A DNA stretch of 64,000 bases from Blautia wexlerae DSM 19850 (GCF_025148125.1 NZ_CP102267.1:2676501-2740500); one strand, 5' to 3'; positions 25,250-34,603 are shown, counted from the first letter of the stretch. Translations and numbers: made by a program. The notes: generated by a model not told the origin, from the sequence alone.

Positions 25250-25507
25250 TTACAGATTATTTTTCAAAAACTCTCTCATTACTTCGGCATCTGCCTCTTC
25301 ATTCTCGCCTTCCACATGTACTGTTATCTGATCTCCCTGTTTTACTGCAAGATTCATAACACAGAACATCCGCTTCGCATCACCACTGTCTGTTCCTTTA
25401 AAAATAGTGATATTGCTCGTAAGCTTTCCGGCTTCCTGCACAAGAAGCAGTCCGGGCCTTGCATGTATTCCAAATTTATCTTTGATGATATAGGTAAATG
25501 ATACCAT
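25250..25507 (-). CDS. ptsH: HPr phosphocarrier protein lacking Ser46
   Basis: The 85-aa protein aligns without gaps to B. subtilis HPr. The catalytic His15 is kept in FGIHARPG. The regulatory site region, normally KSIMGVMSL, reads KRMFCVMNL, so Ser46 is replaced by Arg. It can therefore act as phosphocarrier for enzyme I but should not be phosphorylated by HPr kinase, the basis of CcpA-dependent carbon repression. It is first in the ptsH-ptsI operon. The start is ATG with AGGAGGAAGTTCG upstream. Confidence 0.92.
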   Translation of the reverse strand: MVSFTYIIKDKFGIHARPGLLLVQEAGKLTSNITIFKGTDSGDAKRMFCVMNLAVKQGDQITVHVEGENEEADAEVMREFLKNNL

Positions 25508-25671
25508 CCGCGAACTTCCTCCTGTATAAATAATTCTTTTTGAGATACTTCATTATAGCACAACCTGTATTTGTACTTCCATATTTTTTTATTTTTTGTA
25601 CAAATTTTAGCACATTTCTTGACATCTATACAAATTTGATTGTTTTTCTGTTTAAAATCCACAGAAAAATG

Positions 25672-25731
25672 GTTATTGTTCACTTCGTTTTCAATAACAC
25701 GCTTTGCAAGATATTACCAGTAAACAGTAAC
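25672..25731. repeat. Short MITE-like element, 60 bp
   Basis: It starts GTTATTGTTCAC and ends GTAAACAGTAAC, imperfect inverted copies of the ends of the 143-bp element at 20525. The interior (TTCGTTTTCAATAACACGC) resembles the start of the copy at 54768. It lies between the ptsH promoter region and the permease gene. Confidence 0.65.
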
Positions 25732-25804
25732 TAAAAATGTTACAGAAAAACAGACTCAATATACAAAGGTATTGTACATCAAGTCTGTTTTATCTGTGCA
25801 GTGT

Positions 25805-27064
25805 TTATTCACTTCTCAACGCATCAATAGGATTTAAATTTGCTGCTTTCACAGAAGGAAGCAGTCCAAATACCACGCCTATCACTGTAGAAAACAATAC
25901 TGCGATCACAATTGATGGCACACTGATCGCAGTAGGCGAACCGGTAACCTTTCCCACCACTTTCGACAGCCCGATTCCTGTTATTACTCCGATAATACCG
26001 CCAATACTGGTAAGTACGGAAGCCTCTGTCAGAAACTGTCCCAGAATCGTCTTCTTACGTGCCCCGATAGCCTTTTTCAATCCAATCTCTTTGGTACGCT
26101 CTGTAACAGAAACCAACATGATATTCATGACACCAATACCGCCTACAAGAAGAGAAATACTTGCAATCCAGATCAGCTGATTATTCGTACTCTCACTGAG
26201 TTTCTGCATATTCTTGACCTGCTCCATAATATTATCGGCTTTGTATTTCATGGTTGTATTTCCGTCTGTATTTAAGGCTGCAATTAAATTATTCAGCACA
26301 TCTGCTGCTGCATTTCCCACCGAACTCATGGTATCTGTGCTGTCTGCTTTCACAATTACATTCTGAGGAACATCAAATTTAAAGGAAATCGGCCAGCAAC
26401 TGTCCGGAATCATTACACTTCCTACAATCGACTGATAATAAGTGTAGTATTCGTCAATACTGTTGATCGTCGGCTGATAATTCTCATCCTGCCGGATCAC
26501 TCCCACAATCGTATATGGTTCCTGATTGATCTCCACAGTCTGCCCTACCGGGTTCTGTGACGGGAACAGATTCTGTGCCGCATTGTCATCGATCAGCGCA
26601 ACTTTATTGTAATTTTTGTAGTCATCTTTTACAAATCCCCGTCCTGACTGAATTATATATCCGCAGGTAGCCAGATAGTTCACATCAATCCCGTAAACAC
26701 TTCCACCCTCCAGACTGTTATTGTTATTATAAATAGATGCGCTGGTACTGTTATAATAAAAGGTCGCATTTTCAACATGATCCAAATCTTTTACTTCTTC
26801 TTTTACATCATCTGTCAAAATCGGTGTTTTTGAAGAATTTCCATATTCCGCATCATACTGGTTATCTCCATCATACAGATAAATCTTTACTGTATTGGAA
26901 CCTGCACCTATCAGGTCTTCCTTAATCTGTTCACTGGTTCCTTTGATGGTGGAAACAATTGCAATGATAGATGCAATACCAATAATGATACCCAACATAG
27001 TCAGGAAGGATCTCATCATATGTGACCATATTCCCTGAAAAGCCAGGCGTATATTTTCAAGCAT
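25805..27064 (-). CDS. MacB-like ABC permease
   Basis: This 419-aa FtsX/MacB-type permease has an N-terminal helix (MMRSFLTMLGIIIGIASI), a roughly 220-residue extracytoplasmic MacB_PCD domain, and three C-terminal helices. VTERTKEIGLKKAIGARKK marks the conserved cytoplasmic coupling segment. It is the natural partner of the ATPase at 30878 and the adaptors, but an IS element now separates it from them. A ribosome site (AGAAAGGAGACA) is intact. The substrate is unknown; relatives export peptides or lantibiotics. Confidence 0.9.
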   Translation of the reverse strand: MLENIRLAFQGIWSHMMRSFLTMLGIIIGIASIIAIVSTIKGTSEQIKEDLIGAGSNTVKIYLYDGDNQYDAEYGNSSKTPILTDDVKEEVKDLDHVENATFYYNSTSASIYNNNNSLEGGSVYGIDVNYLATCGYIIQSGRGFVKDDYKNYNKVALIDDNAAQNLFPSQNPVGQTVEINQEPYTIVGVIRQDENYQPTINSIDEYYTYYQSIVGSVMIPDSCWPISFKFDVPQNVIVKADSTDTMSSVGNAAADVLNNLIAALNTDGNTTMKYKADNIMEQVKNMQKLSESTNNQLIWIASISLLVGGIGVMNIMLVSVTERTKEIGLKKAIGARKKTILGQFLTEASVLTSIGGIIGVITGIGLSKVVGKVTGSPTAISVPSIVIAVLFSTVIGVVFGLLPSVKAANLNPIDALRSE

Positions 27065-27095
27065 AAAATGTCTCCTTTCTCAATTAATATCCATA

Positions 27096-28850
27096 TAGGC
27101 GTTTGCGAAACGCCAAAAGCCGCATAAATACGGCATTTTTTTGTTGTTAAAATAAAATATCTCCTCAAGGTTTATGGTAAAATAGAATTGCCTAGAAACT
27201 AATTAACCAATCCACCTAAAGGAGATATACCTACATGATAACATATAAACAGCTCACTTTGGCAGAAATTTTTGAAGATTGTCAAAATAAATTCGACAAC
27301 GACAAATATCAGTTCCTTTCGCTTCTTGATGAAGCCATTGACCTTGATGAAATTATTCCTGTTTCTTTTATTTCTCATTTTTACGCCAGTACCGGAAGAC
27401 CTCGCAAACATCAGCTTTATCCAATGCTTAAGGCACTTCTTATCCAGCGTATTTTCTCAATCCCGACGGACACACTCCTGATCGTATTTTTGAAATTTTC
27501 CCAGGAACTGCGTGATTTCTGCGGTTTTGATGTTGTTCCGGATGGTTCCAAATTTACACGTTTCAAACAGGATTTTTTATCGGACTTACAATCTATGTTC
27601 GATCATCTTGTTGATCTGACCGAACCGATCTGCCAAAGTCTTGATCCTGCCCTTGCTTCCATGACAATCTTTGATACCTCTGGCATTGAAGCATGGGTTA
27701 CAGAAAATAACCCAAAATATGCCAACCGTATTATCAAGCAGCTAAAGGCTTTCAAAAAGTCCCATAACCTTGATGATTCCTATGATCCTTATAAAGCTGC
27801 TTATGGCTCTATGCCAACTCATGCGGCTTCCAATCAGGCAATCCAGCAGATGTACATCAATGGACATTTCTGTTACGCCTATAAATTTGGTATTATTACG
27901 AACGGGCTTGGTATTGTTCGTGACATCACTTTCTACAACAAGGACTTTCTAAAAAAACATCCTGATATCGTTGTAGGGAAGAAATCAGATTCACCGGATG
28001 AGGATAAATCCCTTGCCGATTCGAAAGCACTTCTTCCAGTTTTAATTGACTTTTTCCAGAAACATCCTTTAATAAATTCAAAGACGTTTCTTGGAGATGC
28101 TGCGTTTGATGCCATTAACATTTACAAATCCCTCTTTGAAGAAATTGGCTTTCAAAAAGCTTTTATCCCTTTAAAAACAAAGCTTTCTGTGGAAGGAACC
28201 GACTATACTGTCAATGAAAACGGTATTCCCTGCTGTCCTCACGATCCATCACTTCCGATGCGGCGTGAAGGAAGCAGATCCCATTTGCGGAGCAAACTTC
28301 CTACCATGAAGTTTGTATGTCCAAAAATGAAATGGGAATACAATCCTGCCGACAAGTCAAAACATCGCGTATGTCATTGTGACAATCCATGTACATCTTC
28401 TTCCTGCGGACGAATGATCTACATTTATCCTGAAAAGAACCTTCGTGCCTATCCTGGTGTAGAACGCGGCTCACAGGAATGGGAGGATACTTACAAGATC
28501 CGTGTAAATGTTGAAAAGTCAATCAACCATTTCAAAGATAGTTTCTGCATTGCAGATCGTAAAACACAGAATGAGAAAACACTTCATGCTGATTTACTGC
28601 TTGCAGGAATTACCCAGCTTGTTACTGTGCTTGTCGCTGATAAGATTCATCAATACCAATACATCCGGAGTTTGAAGCCTTTGATTGCCTGATTATTAAT
28701 ATGCATACAATCTTTTCTTCGCAGTTTATCTGGGAAGTCTTTTAGTCATGTTCAAATTTAGAAGTACCTATTTTTCATCTTAAGAATCCTGCGTTGCAAG
28801 ATTCTTACCGCTTTTTAGTTAGGATTGCGAACTTGTTTCGCAATTACCTA
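27096..28850 (+). mobile_element. Complete IS with one transposase gene and 12-bp target duplication
   Basis: TTAATATCCATA occurs directly before (27084-27095) and after (28851-28862) the element, the right copy being the natural 3' end of the adaptor gene. The element begins TAGGCGTTTGCGAAAC and its other end read inward is TAGGTAATTGCGAAAC, giving imperfect terminal inverted repeats. Each end also carries its own hairpin (GGCGTTT/AAACGCC and ATTGCGAA/TTCGCAAT). Exact ends could shift by a base or two. Confidence 0.85.
27235..28692 (+). CDS. IS transposase (DUF772 / DDE_Tnp_1 type, IS1182-like)
   Basis: The 485-aa protein has an N-terminal DUF772-like helical region (STGRPRKHQLYPMLKALLIQ) and a DDE core with IFDTSGIEAW, TFLGDAAFDA and a late Glu in NVEKSINHFK. 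This resembles IS1182-family transposases. It is intact, with ribosome site AAAGGAGATATA. It is transcribed against the interrupted operon. It is followed by about 160 nt of untranslated DNA up to the right end. The family name is inferred from architecture only. Confidence 0.88.
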   Translation: MITYKQLTLAEIFEDCQNKFDNDKYQFLSLLDEAIDLDEIIPVSFISHFYASTGRPRKHQLYPMLKALLIQRIFSIPTDTLLIVFLKFSQELRDFCGFDVVPDGSKFTRFKQDFLSDLQSMFDHLVDLTEPICQSLDPALASMTIFDTSGIEAWVTENNPKYANRIIKQLKAFKKSHNLDDSYDPYKAAYGSMPTHAASNQAIQQMYINGHFCYAYKFGIITNGLGIVRDITFYNKDFLKKHPDIVVGKKSDSPDEDKSLADSKALLPVLIDFFQKHPLINSKTFLGDAAFDAINIYKSLFEEIGFQKAFIPLKTKLSVEGTDYTVNENGIPCCPHDPSLPMRREGSRSHLRSKLPTMKFVCPKMKWEYNPADKSKHRVCHCDNPCTSSSCGRMIYIYPEKNLRAYPGVERGSQEWEDTYKIRVNVEKSINHFKDSFCIADRKTQNEKTLHADLLLAGITQLVTVLVADKIHQYQYIRSLKPLIA

Positions 28851-30881
28851 TTAATATCCATACATCTGATCCAGAGTAACTTCTTTTGTCTTTGCGCCCT
28901 CTTTCACATCTTTTCCATAAGGAAATGCGATCAGATCATCTTCACTGAGCCCACCTTTGACAATCACACTGTAACCGCTGTCTACAGCTGCACCCACTGA
29001 AATCTCCTGTTTCTTCAGGATACCATTATCATCTTTATACACATAGTTTTTATTATTGTCATTTCTGACAAAAGCTTTCTGAATGACCATAATGTTCTCT
29101 GCAGCAGATGCTTCATAATTGACAGTAACCCAGTCCTGATCTTCCAACTGAAGTGTCTTGTCACTTACCACTGCTGTAAATGCATAATAAGACACATTTG
29201 GATTACTGCTTCCATAGAAGCTGTTTCCGGTTACAGGATATTCCGAAACATCCATAACATCTGCCTCAAAAGATCCGCTGGTATAACTTGTACAGTTAAG
29301 CTTTGTGCCTTCTTTAAAATCATCGAGCATCAGTTCACTCACAGAACCTACAACATAAAAACCATCACTGCTTTTTATCTTGATCAGAGCCTTACCGTCA
29401 GTTGTCTCACCGCTTCCGGAATCCCCCACATAAGTAACCGTACCATCCAGTTTTGCAGTGATAAGCTTTTTATTCGCTTTCTTTTCCAGCTGTGATATCT
29501 TGATATCGCTTTCCTGAAGATCCAGCTTAAGGCTGGCAATCTTACTCTTCTGATACTTGATGGCATCTGCTCTGGAAACAGGAGTTCCGGTAGGTTCATC
29601 ATTCCCACCAGGATTATCATCTCCTCCATCATCCGGATTCTCATCATATTTATCTGCATCTGCCAGTGTGAATTCCACCTCTGCAAATTCATATACCGGT
29701 TTCTCCAGAAGACTTCCGTTTACCAGATAATAACCTGTGCAGGAGGTTTTCAGATCATCATAGTCCGCTATTGTATCATTCTGATGAAATTCCAGACGGT
29801 ACCAGTAACCACCCTGATTAACAACTTTGGTTCCATCAGGACTGTATCCTGCAAGTTTATTAAAGAATGAACCCATTACTGTTACTTTTTCTTTTGCACT
29901 GCTACACAGATATACATATGGATCGTCCTCTGTGCCACTTCCTGTAAACGGAACAGAATCTGCATCCAGTTTCTGATAAAACGGCTCGTCACCATCAGTG
30001 ATATTCGGATCACCTTTTCGGTAATAGGGATCAAAATATGTGGTATGATCATCCAGTGCCGGCGTTGGCGTTGGTGATAATTCCGGCATATCATTTTTTC
30101 CGGAATTAAAATCATCCTTCTCTCCGTCACTGAATCCATTTGCTGAAGGATCCGTATATACCGGAATATCATGATCCGCAGATGTTCCATCTGATGAACC
30201 GCCTGTATTTCCGGTATCTGTTGAAGCATCATCTCCCGGTAAATCTGCCTTGGATGAAGAATTGTCTGAGCCCGCATTATCCACTGCATCTCCATCTGTA
30301 AAAGCAGATAATAAAAACGGATACATGGCTGTTGCCAGGTAACTGCCGGACATATCTGCTGTGGATGATAACGTATCATCCGGCGTCATTTCATCATCAC
30401 CTGTATCATTATCAGTTTTTCCTGTTTTTGAATTCAGGTTATCGGCGTCTGTACCCGCATCTGTTTCCTCTACAGGTCCACCATTCTGAAGGCTGTTCAA
30501 TCTGTTCACTGCTTTATTTAAATCCTGCTCCAGTTTCTGTTTTTTCAGCTTTGCTATATTCAGTTCCATTTCCACCAGAGTAGTATCAAAAGAAACCAGA
30601 GGATCCCCTTTTTTTACGGCATCTCCCTTTGTCACATAAATCTGATCAATGATCAGGTCTTTATCACCGTTTACTGTCTGTGTTGCACTGGATGTAATGT
30701 TTCCGTCAAGCGTGGTGGAAGGTGTATAAAATTCCTGCAGTAATCCGCTCACAGGAGTAACCGCCACTGTTTTCTGGCTGTTTTTCTTCAGCTGCATCAA
30801 TCCCGCTGTAATTCCGCTTCCTGCGATTACCACCACAAGCACTCCTGCGAGGATTTTCTTTACTTTGCCCATGAAGATCAC
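28851..30881 (-). CDS. HlyD/MacA-type adaptor with large inserted domain
   Basis: The protein has one N-terminal transmembrane anchor, a split biotinyl-lipoyl domain (ITSSATQTVNGDKDLIIDQI near 60-80, then SQLEKKANKKLITAKLDG), and a beta-barrel and membrane-proximal C-terminus. The normal hairpin between the lipoyl halves is enlarged by about 290 residues: a Ser/Asp-rich disordered stretch, then a folded part with Trp and Tyr (GGYWYRLEFHQND) and an acidic Gly linker. Total length is 676 aa against about 400 for MacA. It overlaps the ATPase gene by 4 nt. Its stop codon lies in the IS target duplication. Confidence 0.85.
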   Translation of the reverse strand: MIFMGKVKKILAGVLVVVIAGSGITAGLMQLKKNSQKTVAVTPVSGLLQEFYTPSTTLDGNITSSATQTVNGDKDLIIDQIYVTKGDAVKKGDPLVSFDTTLVEMELNIAKLKKQKLEQDLNKAVNRLNSLQNGGPVEETDAGTDADNLNSKTGKTDNDTGDDEMTPDDTLSSTADMSGSYLATAMYPFLLSAFTDGDAVDNAGSDNSSSKADLPGDDASTDTGNTGGSSDGTSADHDIPVYTDPSANGFSDGEKDDFNSGKNDMPELSPTPTPALDDHTTYFDPYYRKGDPNITDGDEPFYQKLDADSVPFTGSGTEDDPYVYLCSSAKEKVTVMGSFFNKLAGYSPDGTKVVNQGGYWYRLEFHQNDTIADYDDLKTSCTGYYLVNGSLLEKPVYEFAEVEFTLADADKYDENPDDGGDDNPGGNDEPTGTPVSRADAIKYQKSKIASLKLDLQESDIKISQLEKKANKKLITAKLDGTVTYVGDSGSGETTDGKALIKIKSSDGFYVVGSVSELMLDDFKEGTKLNCTSYTSGSFEADVMDVSEYPVTGNSFYGSSNPNVSYYAFTAVVSDKTLQLEDQDWVTVNYEASAAENIMVIQKAFVRNDNNKNYVYKDDNGILKKQEISVGAAVDSGYSVIVKGGLSEDDLIAFPYGKDVKEGAKTKEVTLDQMYGY

Positions 30882-31549
30882 CTCTTTTCCTGAAGGATAC
30901 CATCTTTGATCGTAACCACCCTCTTCGCATGTGCGGCAATATCCGCATCATGGGTGATCATCAATACAGATACCCCCTCATCATTCAGCCTCTGGAAAAG
31001 TTCCATAACCTGCGCACCGGATTTACTGTCAAGAGCACCTGTAGGTTCATCTGCAAGAAGAAGTTTCGGGTTATTGACGATCGCCCTGGCAATGGCAACC
31101 CTCTGCATCTGACCTCCTGAAAGCTGATTTGGCTTAAAATCCACTCTGTCCGCCAGGCCCACTCTGTCAAGTGCTTTCAGAGCGCGTTCTCTTCTCTCCT
31201 TCTTAGGTACCCTCGCATAATTTAATGGCATCTCAACATTTGCCAGAGCACTCTGCTTAGGGAGAAGATGAAAGCTCTGAAAAACAAACCCTATCTTATT
31301 CAGCCGAAGATCCGACATTTCATTCTCCGAACACGCCTTAATATCCACGCCATCCAGAAAGAAAGTTCCCTCTGTCTGTTTGTCCAGACATCCGATAATG
31401 TTCATCAAAGTAGTTTTTCCCGAACCGGATGGTCCCATAATTGCCACGTATTCTCCTTCTTCCATGGAGAAATTCACATCTTTTAATACCGGAACCTTCA
31501 TTTTACCTTGCTGATATTCTTTATATATACCCTTTAATTCCAGTATCAT
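30878..31549 (-). CDS. MacB/LolD-type ABC ATPase
   Basis: The 223-aa ATPase has Walker A GPSGSGKTT, signature LSGGQMQRVAIARA and Walker B LLLADEPTGALD. The length and sequence are those of the LolD/MacB-N group that works with FtsX-type permeases by mechanotransmission. It is flanked by and overlaps both adaptor genes (ATGA overlaps). Its permease partner is probably the gene at 25805 beyond the IS element. Confidence 0.93.
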   Translation of the reverse strand: MILELKGIYKEYQQGKMKVPVLKDVNFSMEEGEYVAIMGPSGSGKTTLMNIIGCLDKQTEGTFFLDGVDIKACSENEMSDLRLNKIGFVFQSFHLLPKQSALANVEMPLNYARVPKKERRERALKALDRVGLADRVDFKPNQLSGGQMQRVAIARAIVNNPKLLLADEPTGALDSKSGAQVMELFQRLNDEGVSVLMITHDADIAAHAKRVVTIKDGILQEKR

Positions 31550-33024
31550 TCGATCCCCTCCACGTCTTCACCTGCGCTCATACCAGGTGCCTCATCGATT
31601 GGTACAAGTTCCTCATTTGGATCAATCGAGTCATCCGAACTGTCATCTTCAGAACTCTCTTCCATATCTGGATCTGTATAGGCTTCCCCATCTGCGGAAT
31701 CTGGCTGTTCATCATCCATATTTCCATGATCAGCATCCATATCTGTAATCCCGTCCGCGCCTTGGCTCATTGTCTGAGCCAGATCTCCGATCTCTGTTTT
31801 TTCGCCTTCTTCCAGAGCCGCTGTCGGGAATGCAATCGCATCTTTCTTTGTAAGGCCCTCAACAATCTTATATTCTCCAAGATCATCATCATGTTCTCCA
31901 AGTGTTACATAACGCTTCTCCAGTCTGTTCTTATCGCTGGCTGCCCATACATACGGTTCATTGGTATCTGTGTCCAGAATATAGTAATCACTGAGCCACA
32001 GACCGTCTTTTTTCTCATCCTGTCCGATGTCACGTTCTATGTACACATGCTGTCCAAGCATCAGATTCTCAGAGGAATCCAATTCCACATAAAAAGGATA
32101 AGAAGTAGACGTTGTCTGATCATCGGAACTGGTACTTGCCATACCCATATACATATCATTACTGCTGTCATCTGAAGTTCCATTATTCACATCTACGGAT
32201 CCCATCGTTCCTTTCCATGTTTTACTGCTGTCTACTCTGGAACGGATGATCACTGCCTCTCCGGGTACAATAGAATCCCTGTTCTGTTCATTAACTTTAC
32301 CTTTCACTCTGTAAGCACCTGTACTGAGAATTGTAATAAATGCAGAACTGTCCGAACTTCCGTCACCTGACGACATGTTACTGTCCATTGCACTGCTGTC
32401 ATCCACAGAATCACCGTCGTCACTTGTCATTTTGGAAGTGTCAATTTTCTGTATCACACCATCTATTTCACTTCGAACCTCTGTATTCTGTGTTGCGCTC
32501 TGAAGTTTATCAATTTCAGACTGTTTACTCTTCTGACTATATTCATTCTTCTTGAGATTCATTTTGTTAGTCTCGATTTCAATGGTATAGGACAACTGAT
32601 CTTCGGCCTTTGCTTTTTTCTTCTCCGCTTCCAGCGTAGCTATCTGTTCTGTCAGGCTGATCTGTTCATTTTTTAATCTGTCCAGATCCAGTTGCGCCTG
32701 CTTCAGATCATCCTCAATACTGCTGAGATCATATTCAAAAAGAAGCTGTCCGGCCTTTACCTCTTCTCCGGTCTTAACTTCCACTTCTTTTACTTTTCGT
32801 CCACTTTCTATTTTTACGTTTACAGTTTTCTGCGGTTCTACCACACCGGCAAACCGATTTACCGCTGTTGTTTCAGATCCGGTGATCACGCTTACTTTTG
32901 ACACATACACAATAGAATCACCGGTTCCACTCTGACCGTTTCCTTTAAAGTGATACCAGACTCCGGTTCCGATACCACCTGCTGCGATCAGGATTCCCAA
33001 AACGATAATAATACGTTTCTTCAT
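31546..33024 (-). CDS. HlyD-family efflux adaptor
   Basis: ATG at 33024 follows AAGGAGGCAATTT, giving MKKRIIIVLGILIAAGGIGT as a membrane anchor. A coiled coil spans about residues 90-165 (DLKQAQLDLDRLKNEQ and following) between lipoyl half-motifs. The C-terminal 90 residues are a Asp/Ser/Glu/Met-rich acidic tail, low in complexity. It is first in a MacA-MacB-like operon with a second, unrelated-length adaptor. An upstream ATG at 33048 lacks a good ribosome site. Confidence 0.88.
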   Translation of the reverse strand: MKKRIIIVLGILIAAGGIGTGVWYHFKGNGQSGTGDSIVYVSKVSVITGSETTAVNRFAGVVEPQKTVNVKIESGRKVKEVEVKTGEEVKAGQLLFEYDLSSIEDDLKQAQLDLDRLKNEQISLTEQIATLEAEKKKAKAEDQLSYTIEIETNKMNLKKNEYSQKSKQSEIDKLQSATQNTEVRSEIDGVIQKIDTSKMTSDDGDSVDDSSAMDSNMSSGDGSSDSSAFITILSTGAYRVKGKVNEQNRDSIVPGEAVIIRSRVDSSKTWKGTMGSVDVNNGTSDDSSNDMYMGMASTSSDDQTTSTSYPFYVELDSSENLMLGQHVYIERDIGQDEKKDGLWLSDYYILDTDTNEPYVWAASDKNRLEKRYVTLGEHDDDLGEYKIVEGLTKKDAIAFPTAALEEGEKTEIGDLAQTMSQGADGITDMDADHGNMDDEQPDSADGEAYTDPDMEESSEDDSSDDSIDPNEELVPIDEAPGMSAGEDVEGIE

Positions 33025-33218
33025 AAATTGCCTCCTTGATATTGTCACCTTGTTCAGGCTAACATCTATTATACACTACTGCTTTTTTATATCATTATTA
33101 TTCACTTTCCTATCATAGCAGATTCTGCCTTGAAATAAAAGCTTTGTAACCAAATGGAAACATTTTTCACAATTTTTTCACGTTTTTTTTATGAATTTCG
33201 TTCATCTTTTTCACTTTT

Positions 33219-33247
33219 TTGACAGTCAGTACAAAATCTGTTAAAAT
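33219..33247 (+). promoter_or_regulatory. Promoter of the lipoprotein gene
   Basis: TTGACA (33219-33224) and TAAAAT (33242-33247) are 17 bp apart, about 60 nt before the ATG at 33308, which has GAAAGGAAAG upstream. The rest of 33049-33218, between divergent genes, holds only AT-rich promoter-like DNA. Confidence 0.8.
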
Positions 33248-33307
33248 AAACAGAAAAGTAACTGTCAAACAGTTGCACAGAAAGCACTGTGAAAGGAAAG
33301 AACACGT

Positions 33308-34519
33308 ATGAATATAAACAAACACCTGATTCTTCTTTTCTCTGTCTTATTTTTTCTTTTTGCTGTATCTGTAAGCAGCGGCTGTTTCCGCAAAAATGAG
33401 TCAGATGTAAAGAGTGTAGTCAGAAATGAACTGGATCAGTTAAAAAATCTCGATTCAGAAACTACGCAAAAATACATACCCTATACAGAGCTGTTCCCCG
33501 ATGCCACAGAGAATACTGATTTAACTGATGAAATCAATGAAACCTTTTCTCTCTTTTTCCGGAAATTTAATTACAAAATTTCGGATGTCATCGTCGGCAC
33601 AGCCAATCATTCTGCCACTGTTTCTGTCAAACTGACCACAATCGATTCCAAAGTTCTTGCCAGAGATTTTAAAGCAGAACTTCTCCGGACACAGATCACA
33701 GAGTCAGCCCAGGCACAAAAAGGAAATATCAAAGATTCTTCCAGATCTCTTGAGGCTCATTATCTGATCCTGAATCATCTTTTAAACACAAATGACTATG
33801 ATACAGCTGAGACAGACTGTAACATACAGCTTGTCAATACAGGCAATGATAAAAAGGAAAAATGGAAGATCCAGCGTACCAATTCTCTGGAAGATGACCT
33901 TGTCGGCGGTCTTATAGCTGATCTGGCAGATCCGGATATCCTTTCACCGGAAGATACCCTGACCGTCTATCTTGACACTCTACAGAAACTGGATTTGAAA
34001 GAAATGACATCTTATCTGGGTGTAGTAAATATCATGAATACATCCGATACTGCAAAAAATTCCATTGCCTCAGCACTTGCCGAACAGATTCATAAAAATT
34101 TTAATTATGTCATTAAATCCAGCAGTGAAAATGGATACAATGCCACTGTTACAACTGAAATTACAACCTTTGACAGTGATTCGATCCTGGCTGATTATCA
34201 GGAAAAGCTTGATAAATATCTGGCTTCTGCTGACGCAGTTATCGATGGCTCCCAGAAACGATACGAGAAATCTTTCGAAATTCTTCTGAACAGCATCAAT
34301 GATAATACCGTTACTACCGTCAATGATGTAGATTTTGTTCTAATCAATGATGGGGTATCCTGGAAACTTCAGGATGAGGGAAATACTTTGGGAAATGCTA
34401 TTTTCGGTACTTTGACAGATTCTCCTCTCGAGACTTCTGATTCTGAGGATGAAAATATTTCTGCCGATACAGATAAGCAGACAGATGATAATACTTCTAC
34501 TGAAAGCAGTTCCAATTAA
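33308..34519 (+). CDS. Lipoprotein with two related domains
   Basis: A signal peptide with lipobox VSSGC (Cys26) leads a 403-aa protein. Two halves look related: FNYKISDVIVGTANHSATVS with LTTIDSKVLARDF in the first, and FNYVIKSSSENGYNATVTTE with ITTFDSDSILADY in the second. Each is followed by a Gln/Lys/Ala helix and a V-Asp-hydrophobic strand before a Trp-Lys (KWKIQ and SWKLQ). The C-terminal 35 residues are Asp/Thr/Ser-rich. It resembles DUF5105-type lipoproteins, without certainty. It is divergent from the efflux operon. Confidence 0.75.
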   Translation: MNINKHLILLFSVLFFLFAVSVSSGCFRKNESDVKSVVRNELDQLKNLDSETTQKYIPYTELFPDATENTDLTDEINETFSLFFRKFNYKISDVIVGTANHSATVSVKLTTIDSKVLARDFKAELLRTQITESAQAQKGNIKDSSRSLEAHYLILNHLLNTNDYDTAETDCNIQLVNTGNDKKEKWKIQRTNSLEDDLVGGLIADLADPDILSPEDTLTVYLDTLQKLDLKEMTSYLGVVNIMNTSDTAKNSIASALAEQIHKNFNYVIKSSSENGYNATVTTEITTFDSDSILADYQEKLDKYLASADAVIDGSQKRYEKSFEILLNSINDNTVTTVNDVDFVLINDGVSWKLQDEGNTLGNAIFGTLTDSPLETSDSEDENISADTDKQTDDNTSTESSSN

Positions 34520-34555
34520 CGATTAGTCAATCGGATATTCGCAATCCGCTTCCGC

Positions 34556-34590
34556 TACTTGCTCATAACCAAATAACTGCTTCGCAGTTT
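34556..34590. repeat. Dispersed 35-bp repeat, copy 2
   Basis: This matches 20333-20367 with two differences. AACTGC/GCAGTT and flanking TAACCA/TGGTTA make a nested hairpin. It lies between the lipoprotein stop and a terminator. Confidence 0.8.
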
Positions 34591-34603
34591 GGTTAAACAA
34601 CTA

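Noticed and set aside
29384..30379. Met/Gln/Arg-rich minus-strand ORFs inside the adaptor
   Set aside because: They are frame-shifted shadows of the adaptor's Ser/Asp-rich insertion.
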